The position numbers and the translations under genes were made by a program. Under the pieces are notes generated by a model. It worked only from the letters and a program-made list of their open reading frames with translations, had not been told where the DNA came from and made no database searches. Below are positions 1 through 6,064 of a stretch of 9,273 nucleotides of DNA, in pieces (position 1 is the first letter of the stretch; each line of letters starts with the position of its first letter). The DNA lies in assembly GCA_020427865.1 (NCBI GenBank), contig JAGQNX010000073.1, forward strand, positions 1 to 9,273, in the 5' to 3' direction. Origin of the DNA: a candidate division WWE3 bacterium. GTDB taxonomy: Bacteria; Patescibacteriota; WWE3; UBA101185; UBA10185.

Positions 1-1
1 A

Positions 2-592
2 AATAAAAACATTACTGATTCTGAACTATTAGAACGACTAAACATTGCGTACAAAAGAGAAGTAGAGCTGGATCCCACGCGTCATGTGTCGGTATTTGTT
101 AGTTTAACAATGTTTATGCTTTTAATATTTGGCTTTTTTGGAATAAACCCAACATGGAAAGAAATAAAAGAAAAACAAGCATATTCAAAGGAACTAAGTG
201 TTGCCAAAGTTAATCTACGTCAGCGTTTAGATGACTTGACCAAGCACGAAAAGCAATTAAAAGAAGCAGAACCTTATCTTTCAAGCTTAGATAAAGTGGT
301 CCCAACCAGTACAGACATTGATAAATATTTGGTAGAACTTGCAATTAATATTTCGGACGATAAATATTTACTAAAACAACTTTATGCATCTCCAGAAAAT
401 GTTGGAGGTGTTATTACGCTACAAACCAAAATATTAAAAAGAGATGATATTGATAATCTAGCTGACCTAGTAAAAAGTGTAGAAGATTTGAAAAGAACTA
501 CAGTAGTCGATTCTATTAAGATAAAGCTAGGAACTCAACAAAATGAGATAAATATGTCTTCAAAAATTTATAACTATGGAGGCACAAACTAA
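2..592 (+). CDS. PilO-like type IV pilus assembly protein, 5' end outside window
   Basis: Probable inner-membrane component of a type IV pilus or pseudopilus platform (PilN/PilO family), which links the cytoplasmic PilM-type ring to the envelope. The frame is open to the left edge, so the GTG at 86 is not taken as the start: the 28 codons before it encode a hydrophilic segment (ERLNIAYKREVELDPTRH) typical of a cytoplasmic tail ahead of the anchor. In visible numbering, one membrane helix lies at about 29-48 (VFVSLTMFMLLIFGFFG), then a charged coiled coil at about 52-95, then a C-terminal region ending with an LADLVKSVEDLKRTTVVDSIKI stretch, split here as LADLVKSVEDLK and RTTVVDSIKI. That resembles the closing alpha-beta part of PilO domains. 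It overlaps the next gene as TAATG. The family call rests on topology and the C-terminal pattern. A PilN-like relative or another bitopic coiled-coil protein is possible. Confidence 0.65.
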   Translation, partial: NKNITDSELLERLNIAYKREVELDPTRHVSVFVSLTMFMLLIFGFFGINPTWKEIKEKQAYSKELSVAKVNLRQRLDDLTKHEKQLKEAEPYLSSLDKVVPTSTDIDKYLVELAINISDDKYLLKQLYASPENVGGVITLQTKILKRDDIDNLADLVKSVEDLKRTTVVDSIKIKLGTQQNEINMSSKIYNYGGTN

Positions 593-765
593 TGAAGGAT
601 TTAATATTAATAATCTTAGCTACAATCTTTACAATTATAGTTTGGATGATACTGGGAGGAATAACAAATTTAGCAGATGTATCAGAAAGAAAAAGTATTG
701 AATCTACAGTACCAATTAATGGTACAATTGACCAAGAATTTCTAGTGGAAATTAATAAAGAATAA
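592..765 (+). CDS. Small single-pass membrane protein, pilus operon, 57 aa
   Basis: A 57-residue protein starting at the ATG that shares its A with the TAA of the PilO-like gene (TAATG), with a good Shine-Dalgarno GGAGG at 578-582, nine bases before the start. This overlap and ribosome site make it a convincing translationally coupled gene despite its size. Residues 3-22 (LILIILATIFTIIVWMILGG) form one membrane helix with a very short cytoplasmic start. The rest is a polar outer tail ending TIDQEFLVEINKE. A small membrane protein at this place after PilN/PilO-like genes fits a pilus-associated accessory role, but that is inference from position. No known family was recognised from the sequence alone. 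Confidence 0.7.
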   Translation: MKDLILIILATIFTIIVWMILGGITNLADVSERKSIESTVPINGTIDQEFLVEINKE

Positions 766-773
766 AACTAGAA

Positions 774-779
774 TATTAT
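774..779 (+). promoter_or_regulatory. Candidate -10 box before the sorting-signal protein
   Basis: TATTAT lies ten bases before the ATG at 790, in a 24-base gap with no Shine-Dalgarno sequence. No good -35 is visible, and the region is AT-rich, so chance occurrence is likely. It is listed because the spacing matches the other near-leaderless candidates in this window. Read-through from the pilus genes is the alternative. Confidence 0.22.
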
Positions 780-789
780 TACCTGCCTT

Positions 790-1476
790 ATGGAAAATAA
801 AAACGATACTAAAATACTAATAGGAACAATAGTTGCATCTGTTGCTGTTTTTGCAACTTTGTATGTGATTGTAGTAAATGGAGAAGAAGCTCCTACATCA
901 AAAAGCATGCAAACTCCTATAAGTGCCACTACAAATCCTAAAGAACAAACTACAAATAAACAAGTTGCAGGTGTACAAAATACTAACACAGAGGTTACTA
1001 AGGAAGATAAAGCAAAAGCACAAGAAACGTTTTCGAATTTAACTAAATCTCAAGAATCCAAAGATGTAACAGAACAAAATAATACTAAATCGGTAGAAGA
1101 AGAAAAGAAAGATGTAATAGAATCTACACAAAAGACACAAGCTACGGGCGAAGAATTACAAGAAGAAACCAAAAAACAAGTAATGGGCGCAAAAAGCGAA
1201 AAGACACCTGAGACTCCTAATACTGTTGCTAAAGTAGAAGACACTTCTTCACAACCTAAAGTAGGTAATATAAACACATCTAACACTGATACTAAAGAAA
1301 AAGGTGATGTTTTAGCAGGTCAAGATTCCAAACAAAGTACTGTACCAAATACAGGTAGCGAAGAAATAACTAAAGGACTCGTACTTAGCCTATCCTTTAT
1401 AGCATTCGCAGCATATATGTATACGACACAAGCTAAGAGAACCTTGGCTAAATTCGAAAAACGTACAAGACGCTAA
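790..1476 (+). CDS. Secreted low-complexity protein with VPNTG sortase signal
   Basis: A 228-residue surface protein. Residues 9-29 (ILIGTIVASVAVFATLYVIV region) form an N-terminal signal or anchor helix. Residues 31-183 are low-complexity, rich in Lys, Glu, Thr, Gln, Asn and Ser with almost no aromatics, and probably disordered or stalk-like. The C-terminus has the three parts of a cell-wall sorting signal in order: the pentapeptide VPNTG at 185-189, a hydrophobic helix at about 196-212 (GLVLSLSFIAFAAYMY), and a basic tail ending AKFEKRTRR. VPNTG differs from canonical LPXTG only in its first residue. A sortase is encoded next door in tail-to-tail orientation, so it is the natural candidate enzyme. 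ATG 790 is the only plausible start: in-frame stops lie just upstream and no Shine-Dalgarno is seen. The cargo function of the linker is unknown. Confidence 0.8.
   Translation: MENKNDTKILIGTIVASVAVFATLYVIVVNGEEAPTSKSMQTPISATTNPKEQTTNKQVAGVQNTNTEVTKEDKAKAQETFSNLTKSQESKDVTEQNNTKSVEEEKKDVIESTQKTQATGEELQEETKKQVMGAKSEKTPETPNTVAKVEDTSSQPKVGNINTSNTDTKEKGDVLAGQDSKQSTVPNTGSEEITKGLVLSLSFIAFAAYMYTTQAKRTLAKFEKRTRR
1342..1356 (+). other. Sortase recognition pentapeptide VPNTG (coding)
   Basis: These five codons encode Val-Pro-Asn-Thr-Gly. They stand 39 residues before the C-terminus, followed by a short acidic spacer (SEEIT), a hydrophobic helix and a basic tail. Sortases cleave such signals between Thr and Gly. 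Assignment to the neighbouring sortase is inferred from position. Confidence 0.7.
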
Positions 1477-1557
1477 TCCAGTTTATAAACCTCAACAAAA
1501 AACTTTTCAAAAGATCTTTCAAATACTTTATTGGTGTTGAATAACTACAGTATGAAT

Positions 1558-2298
1558 TTAGTTTACTTGAGTAGTACTTACAAGTAGCCTTTTGGATTTG
1601 CTCCCTGCAGGCCAACAGGTCATTAAAATAAGATCAGACTTATTAAGATAATCTTGGGATACTTTTGCAAGAGGATCAATATCCGTTACTGCCTTAATTT
1701 CGGTTTTTTCTACCTTATAGACATAATCCTTATTATTATAATTAACAGTAAACTCATCTCCTGCGTTGAGTTGGTTTAAAGTAGAAAATATTGTTTTATA
1801 ATTTTTGGGATTATAAAAAACAGGTAATGCAGAATGACCATATAAAAAGGCAGTACCTGGTAAATCTGGGGTCGAAGTTCCAGGGTAGTGTCCTATATAA
1901 CCTTCGGGGTTAAGAGAGGAAGAATTTGTATGCACAACAGCCTCTTTGATGCCAAGTTTTGGAATCGTTATTGTAAAAGTCTGGGGCGTATTAGAATTTA
2001 CACCTGCAACTACACCATTTGTTTCACCTAAACCTTTATTTAGTTCGTCGAATTCAAACTCACTAAGACCAGACGCTTTTCCAAAAGCAGTAGACGAAAC
2101 ATAAGTAGGAAAATTATCAGTAACCGATAAGTATGTTAAAGGTAATACAACTTGCGAAACCAAAATAGCACCCCCTAAGCTTAAGAAAGTAAAAGGTAAA
2201 ACTTTTGCTCTAAAATAAGACCCATAATCTACAGACTTAAAGAAAGGGTCTCTAGAATAGTCTTTTACGTATTTGGTAGGTGTAAAATAATCGGGCAT
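1558..2298 (-). CDS. Sortase family transpeptidase
   Basis: Membrane-anchored cysteine transpeptidase of 246 residues that would join proteins bearing an LPXTG-like signal to an envelope acceptor. A polar cytoplasmic start of about 32 residues is followed by one membrane helix at about 33-58. The sortase barrel begins near residue 107 (TFTITIPKLGIKEAVV). The catalytic triad is visible: His155 in YGHSAL, Cys228 in LILMTCWPAG and Arg237 in SKRLLV. An N-terminal anchor with the active site at the far end is normal for class A, D or E enzymes; the exact class cannot be assigned. The likely substrate is the VPNTG protein whose stop is 81 bases away on the opposite strand. ATG 2298 has no Shine-Dalgarno, and the gene sits 44 bases downstream of holA, so it could be transcribed with holA or from its own weak promoter. 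Confidence 0.9.
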   Translation of the reverse strand: MPDYFTPTKYVKDYSRDPFFKSVDYGSYFRAKVLPFTFLSLGGAILVSQVVLPLTYLSVTDNFPTYVSSTAFGKASGLSEFEFDELNKGLGETNGVVAGVNSNTPQTFTITIPKLGIKEAVVHTNSSSLNPEGYIGHYPGTSTPDLPGTAFLYGHSALPVFYNPKNYKTIFSTLNQLNAGDEFTVNYNNKDYVYKVEKTEIKAVTDIDPLAKVSQDYLNKSDLILMTCWPAGSKSKRLLVSTTQVN

Positions 2299-2302
2299 GA
2301 CT

Positions 2303-2332
2303 ATATTAATAGTAACAAAATAAATGGTGCAA
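2303..2332 (-). promoter_or_regulatory. Candidate promoter for the sortase gene
   Basis: In the 44-base gap between holA and the sortase, the minus strand reads TTGCAC (2327-2332), then 18 bases, then TAATAT (2303-2308), four bases before the sortase ATG. An overlapping TATTAA, seven bases before the ATG, is an alternative -10. Either would give an essentially leaderless mRNA. The region is AT-rich, so chance similarity is a real possibility. Confidence 0.25.
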
Positions 2333-2342
2333 GATAATTAGT

Positions 2343-3053
2343 TTAAGATGTAGCTTTAGAAATGACTTTCTCTATAGCATAAGGAACTACAACATCGGAT
2401 AGTACTAAACCGGTTTTAAGCTGCATATCTAGAGTATAAAAAGTGTCATACAGTTCTATTAAGGAGTCAGCACTAAACTTTTCTGATTGGGTAATAGCTT
2501 TTTGAGTTGTAAAATTTGCACTGCTTATAAAATGTGGTGCCTTAAATTTAGCATATACTAAATTACGCAGTCCAAACTGTAGCATGGAGAATAAGTAAAA
2601 GGGATCATTAGATTCGGCAATAAGATTTGCATATTCGGTATAAGCTTTGGTTCGCTGCAAATTAAACACATTATCTACAAATTTAAAAATATTAGAACTT
2701 GCAGTAACATCTGACTTTACAACTTTGGCACCCCAACCTTTAGAAGCTTTAATAAAAGCATTAGCAGCAGTTAGTGTTTTATCTGTAAGTATTACTAAAT
2801 TAGAAGAAGAGGGCATAGAGTCTATTGCTGTTATAAATTCTGTAGGGTTTGACCTACCTAGACTAGATACATCTAACACAACTAAAGGGCTAGTAAAAAA
2901 AATATCTTGGCTTGCTAATGTTTGAGCAAAGTTAGATGAGTGCGCCTGTGTAATATCAATTTCAATTTTAGGGGGGTTATTTAACTTTGTGCGAAGTTGT
3001 AATAAGATTTCTCGAGATTTAGAATAATTTTCACCGTGTAAGATTAATATCAC
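2343..3053 (-). CDS. holA: DNA polymerase III delta subunit (clamp loader), short form
   Basis: Delta subunit of the clamp loader, which opens the beta clamp so it can be placed on primed DNA. The N-terminus MILILHGENYSKSREIL matches the start of the delta AAA+-like domain (hydrophobic strand, then GEN/GED). The next strands include SPLVVLDVSS and NLVILTDKTL, and the C-terminal collar region has the typical LYDTFYTLDMQLKTG stretch (D followed by K-T-G) near residues 202-216. It is 236 residues long, against roughly 330-340 in Escherichia coli, so it is a compact form. The start is GTG: an in-frame TAA lies two codons upstream, and a GGAG eight bases before the start sits inside the end of the upstream gene, three bases from it. 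This indicates translational coupling with the LytR-CpsA-Psr gene. Confidence 0.75.
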   Translation of the reverse strand: MILILHGENYSKSREILLQLRTKLNNPPKIEIDITQAHSSNFAQTLASQDIFFTSPLVVLDVSSLGRSNPTEFITAIDSMPSSSNLVILTDKTLTAANAFIKASKGWGAKVVKSDVTASSNIFKFVDNVFNLQRTKAYTEYANLIAESNDPFYLFSMLQFGLRNLVYAKFKAPHFISSANFTTQKAITQSEKFSADSLIELYDTFYTLDMQLKTGLVLSDVVVPYAIEKVISKATS

Positions 3054-3056
3054 AAG

Positions 3057-4163
3057 TTATTCTCCAAATAAAAAGCGTTGTACATAAGCTCTTAATTGGG
3101 AATAATCACCTGATCTAGGTACTAATACATAAGCACCACCATATAGCGTAGTGTCTTCAGGAGCATATAATAAACCGCCTTCACTAGAAGAACTTCTATC
3201 ATCTAACACAATAGATTTAATAGATCCAGGTTCTACGTTTTGAGAAAGTGCTAAAAACCCTTGAGCGGCTAATATATCTACATTGGTATCTACATTTTCG
3301 GAATATGTTTTATATAAGCCAATAACCTTTGTTGGGTCAAAAACAGTTCTCATAGAAAAAGCTTTGGTTTTTAATGCAGATATAACATTTTGTTGGCGTT
3401 TAGCACGTGCAAAATCTGTACCCTCACCATTATCCCCTTTTCGAGAACGTACATATTTAAGAGCGGTGGCACCATCCATTTTTTGAACACCGGCATTAAA
3501 ATGTACTGTTTCGTAACGGTCTGACTCTACGGGTGCATCTTCTTTACCTGCGATAGGATATAAAGAATCAGTAAAACTACGTTCAACATTTATGTCTAGT
3601 CCTCCCATTTCGTCTATAACTTTAGTAAATAGATCAAAATTAATCACAGCATAATAATGAACTTTAAGACCTAAAACATCTTCTAATACATGACTTAAGG
3701 CATCAACCCCACTAAGAGCATAAACGGCATTTACTTTGGATTCGTAATTGTTTGGGTGAGTTACCCATAAATCTCGAGGTAAAGAAATAAGTACAGCATC
3801 ACCTGAATGAACATCTATAGATGCAACTAATATTGTGTCGGTAAGTTCGTTAGAACCTAAAGGAACTGTACGTTTGTCAGACCCTAAAAGCAAAACGTTA
3901 ACTCTACCATCTGTAGTACTTAATTGAGACGTACTAAATTCTTGAGCTACAGAAACAGGATTAAACAATGACTTTAAAGTTTCACTAGAAAACCAAACAA
4001 CGCAAAGCAATACAAATAAAATCACAGTTATTACAATTATTTTGCTATAACCTTTTTTAGACATATCACTATTTACACGTTTATTATCAGAAACATCGGA
4101 GTTTTTCAACGCAGAGTAGCCATATTTTTTACTGTAACTATCGTCCATATATGAGTAGTTCAT
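3057..4163 (-). CDS. LytR-CpsA-Psr (LCP) family glycopolymer transferase
   Basis: Membrane-bound enzyme of the LCP family, which transfers undecaprenyl-linked glycopolymers onto peptidoglycan or other envelope acceptors. The 368-residue protein has a 40-residue polar cytoplasmic tail, a membrane helix at about 40-58 (IIVITVILFVLLCVVWF), then the LCP domain from about 87 to 270. Family motifs are intact: NVLLLGSDKR (89-98), LTDTILVASID (107-117), LISLPRDLWV (125-134), the YYAVINFDLF stretch near 170-179, YVRSRKG (237-243) and DFARAKRQQ (250-258). The Arg and Asp residues that bind the pyrophosphate lipid are therefore present. A C-terminal extension of about 100 residues follows. It starts 31 bases after tpi. 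A second in-frame ATG at residue 6 is a possible start, and no Shine-Dalgarno is seen before either. A weak TATGAT (4179-4184) in the gap might be a -10. Confidence 0.93.
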   Translation of the reverse strand: MNYSYMDDSYSKKYGYSALKNSDVSDNKRVNSDMSKKGYSKIIVITVILFVLLCVVWFSSETLKSLFNPVSVAQEFSTSQLSTTDGRVNVLLLGSDKRTVPLGSNELTDTILVASIDVHSGDAVLISLPRDLWVTHPNNYESKVNAVYALSGVDALSHVLEDVLGLKVHYYAVINFDLFTKVIDEMGGLDINVERSFTDSLYPIAGKEDAPVESDRYETVHFNAGVQKMDGATALKYVRSRKGDNGEGTDFARAKRQQNVISALKTKAFSMRTVFDPTKVIGLYKTYSENVDTNVDILAAQGFLALSQNVEPGSIKSIVLDDRSSSSEGGLLYAPEDTTLYGGAYVLVPRSGDYSQLRAYVQRFLFGE

Positions 4164-4194
4164 AGGTTTTTAGAGTTTATCATATTCATAAAAA

Positions 4195-4860
4195 TTAGGA
4201 ATCTAGGGTGCTGCCTAAAGCATAAAAGTGTTCGGGGTCTAAACTGGCATGTCCTACCAAAAACCCTGCAACGTTTGGAATATTAGCAAGTTCCGTTGCA
4301 TTACTTTTATTTACAGAACCACCATATAAAATATCACATTCTAACATCGAACTAAATTCAGCTATTTTTTCATGCACAGTAGAATAGTCAGGATGCTTAA
4401 ATTCCCCACCAGAAGAAATGTTATTGGGGTCTTCCCAAGCGTATAAACATGCAGGCATGGCTGCGATTTTAGAAGGGGCATCCACAAAACATACAATTGG
4501 CGTAATTTGGGCTTGTACCAGATTTTCTATTCGAGATTTAATACTTACTGGGGCTGTATTGGTTTCGGTATGGTTAACTATGCAATATTTTACATAATCA
4601 GCTAACTGAGTAGCAGAAATATCACCCGTATGAGATCCTCCATTAAACTCAGAAACATTTTGTGCACAAATATATGTATTTGTGTTTGCAACAGTTATTG
4701 GAACAATCTCAGAAAAATAGGGAAAGCTTGGAGCAAGAAGTATATCTACATTTTTAAAATAACCCTTAGTTTCTAAAAGAGTAGAAAAATCGGTTAACCA
4801 TAAACGTAAGCCCGACAGGGTCATATTTTGTTTCCAGTTGGCAACTAAAAGTTTGTTCAT
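4195..4860 (-). CDS. tpiA: Triosephosphate isomerase, divergent short form
   Basis: Interconverts dihydroxyacetone phosphate and glyceraldehyde 3-phosphate in the cytoplasm. The 221 residues keep the barrel landmarks: ANWKQN (7-12, with Asn8 and the substrate-binding Lys10), GGSHTGDISATQL (74-86), VNHTE (95-99, with His97 at the electrophile position), a catalytic Glu candidate at 143 in AWEDP, ILYGGSVNKSN (177-187) and FLVGHASLDPEHF (200-212). It is shorter than bacterial enzymes (about 250). Loop 6 reads EDPNNISSG instead of the usual bacterial EPVWAIGTG, and VNHTE replaces IGHSE. Both features, and the length, resemble archaeal-type enzymes (INHSE, EPPELIGTG), while the C-terminal third looks bacterial. 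It follows the AOR-like gene after one base, so the two are surely co-transcribed. The family is firm; full activity is likely but not shown. Confidence 0.88.
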   Translation of the reverse strand: MNKLLVANWKQNMTLSGLRLWLTDFSTLLETKGYFKNVDILLAPSFPYFSEIVPITVANTNTYICAQNVSEFNGGSHTGDISATQLADYVKYCIVNHTETNTAPVSIKSRIENLVQAQITPIVCFVDAPSKIAAMPACLYAWEDPNNISSGGEFKHPDYSTVHEKIAEFSSMLECDILYGGSVNKSNATELANIPNVAGFLVGHASLDPEHFYALGSTLDS

Positions 4861-4861
4861 A

Positions 4862-5755
4862 TTATTTTTGTAAAGAAGTATTAAGCTCTCTAATTAGAGT
4901 AGAAATTTTATAGGAAACATTTTCTAGCTCTTCGTGAGTGTATCTATATCCTAAAACATCTAAGCAAGAAAAAACAGTACCAATGTCGCTATAAATGTTG
5001 CGTGCAAAATTACATGCAACTAAGGTATGAGTAAGCAAAGCTCCGCCAATTTCACCTACACGAGAATCTGCACAACCCAAAGGGCAACCCGAACAAGAAG
5101 GATTTAGTGAAGGAGTAACGGTTACCTCGGGGGCTTTGTCTAAAAGTGTTTTATATAGTTCGTAATACTTTTCGGGGCGGGTTATGGTATAAACCTTGTT
5201 TCCGGTAAAGACTAAGGATCTAAGATTTTTTTCTGAAAACTTTTTCTCTAAATACCCCTCTGGAGCTGTAAAATAATTGTCTAGTGTTACTCCTTGGCGT
5301 CCCAAATTTAAGTAGGAACTTTTTCCAGGTAAGCCTAAAGAATTTAGGTCAATAGATGCTGGATAAAATTTGACATCTTCTTGTGTGATTTCTATAGCAA
5401 GGGGATGTACAGACTGACCTAAAAATACAACACTGTTAACTCCAAGAAATTGAAGTTTAAAAGAAAGCGCACCACCCAAGTAAAGGTCTTCTAAAATATT
5501 ATTATGTTGCAAAACTATAGAGGTTTTAGACGCATAGGGAAAAAACCCATTTAAAGGTCCGATGGAAAATATTAGAGGATCGTAAGTTTTATAGATAGAA
5601 AAGAGTTTTGCTCCAGTACCTATACCTCCAACATATGGATGAAGTTCGGAAAACGTTTTACGCTCAAAGCTACGACGTGCTAAATCAATAACAAGAACAT
5701 TTAAAGAAGTGTCTGATATTGATTCTATGTGAGGCTTATTACTCAACAAGTCCAT
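4862..5755 (-). CDS. Truncated aldehyde:ferredoxin oxidoreductase-like Fe-S protein
   Basis: This 297-residue protein resembles the N-terminal half of tungsten aldehyde:ferredoxin oxidoreductases (usually about 600 residues). Visible family features are an NVLVIDLARRSF start (19-30), a YVGGIGTGAKLF stretch (41-52), DPLIFSIGPLNGFFP (59-73), LGGALSFKLQFLGVNSVVFLG (93-113; canonical ggyfgpeLKfaGyd), SEKNLRSLVF (174-183; canonical GSKNLKAI) and the cluster motif CSGCPLGC (Cys221, 224, 228). It ends about 70 residues after that motif. Apparent losses are the Arg of GGRG (here GGIG), the Arg of the SGR turn (here SKT), the GRGGxG segment before SEKNL, and all later domains with the DxxGL motifs. 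It is therefore probably unable to hold tungstopterin. Cys248 and Cys264 could supply a fourth cluster ligand. It overlaps the ferredoxin gene by 17 bases and abuts tpi by one base, so it looks like a stable short protein and not a decaying gene. Its function is unknown; an electron-transfer or scaffold role with the ferredoxin is inference. Confidence 0.72.
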   Translation of the reverse strand: MDLLSNKPHIESISDTSLNVLVIDLARRSFERKTFSELHPYVGGIGTGAKLFSIYKTYDPLIFSIGPLNGFFPYASKTSIVLQHNNILEDLYLGGALSFKLQFLGVNSVVFLGQSVHPLAIEITQEDVKFYPASIDLNSLGLPGKSSYLNLGRQGVTLDNYFTAPEGYLEKKFSEKNLRSLVFTGNKVYTITRPEKYYELYKTLLDKAPEVTVTPSLNPSCSGCPLGCADSRVGEIGGALLTHTLVACNFARNIYSDIGTVFSCLDVLGYRYTHEELENVSYKISTLIRELNTSLQK

Positions 5756-5990
5756 CTAACACACTTTCTTGAATAGTAAATACTTGAGTCGGGCAAACTT
5801 CGCGGATTTTAGAGAGGTCAATATTAGAATCAGTAATATCTACTTTTACAGTAAATTTGGTACCGTTTCTAAATACCCTAATTGGGGACCCATTTAGGCC
5901 AATTTTATTTAATTGTCGTTGGACTTCCATTACACACAACTCACAGCCAATACATTTTTCTGGAAAACTAACAACCAGTGACTTCGACAT
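5739..5990 (-). CDS. Small 4Fe-4S ferredoxin-like protein
   Basis: An 83-residue cytoplasmic electron carrier or partner subunit. It has CIGCELC (Cys13, 16, 19) near the start and a distant fourth ligand in EVCPTQVF (Cys66 in a Cys-Pro pair), which suits a single [4Fe-4S] cluster. The second cluster of 2x[4Fe-4S] ferredoxins is absent; the middle (about 36-60) is a beta-rich insert with FTVKVDITD. The next gene, AOR-like, starts inside its last codons (17-base overlap), so the two proteins are probably made in a fixed ratio and may form a complex. ATG 5990 is supported by a perfect TATAAT seven bases upstream and by the short distance to the first Cys. No Shine-Dalgarno is visible. Confidence 0.85.
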   Translation of the reverse strand: MSKSLVVSFPEKCIGCELCVMEVQRQLNKIGLNGSPIRVFRNGTKFTVKVDITDSNIDLSKIREVCPTQVFTIQESVLDGLVE

Positions 5991-5997
5991 ACCAGCT

Positions 5998-6003
5998 ATT
6001 ATA
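5998..6003 (-). promoter_or_regulatory. -10 box of the ferredoxin/AOR-like/tpi unit
   Basis: The minus strand reads TTTAGGTTATAATAGCTGGT directly before the ferredoxin ATG. A perfect TATAAT ends seven bases from the start codon, so transcription would begin at or next to the ATG, giving a leaderless mRNA. No good -35 is seen at 16-18 bases upstream. The preceding bases TTTAGG also occur before the pgk -10 box. Confidence 0.5.
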
Positions 6004-6064
6004 ACCTAAATACAGGCAAAATAGCCTAAAAAGTATATTTAACTTAAAGAAAGTACTTACCAGA

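Noticed and set aside
86..592. GTG at 86 as the start of the PilO-like protein
   Set aside because: The frame is open to position 2 and the upstream codons give a sensible cytoplasmic tail; a GTG start would begin right at the membrane helix.
1477..1557. Bidirectional terminator between the convergent genes
   Set aside because: Only a 6-base stem (TCAACA/TGTTGA, 1492-1497 and 1535-1540) with a long loop and the short palindrome AAAGATCTTT were found, with no GC-rich stem or U tract.
4862..5755. AOR-like gene as a frameshifted pseudogene
   Set aside because: Its stop is one base from the tpi start and there is no room for, or remnant of, the missing domains, so the short form is the intact gene.
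6014..6027. Small hairpin AGGC/GCCT downstream of the UDP-xylose synthase gene
   Set aside because: A four-base stem with no following U run is too weak for a terminator.
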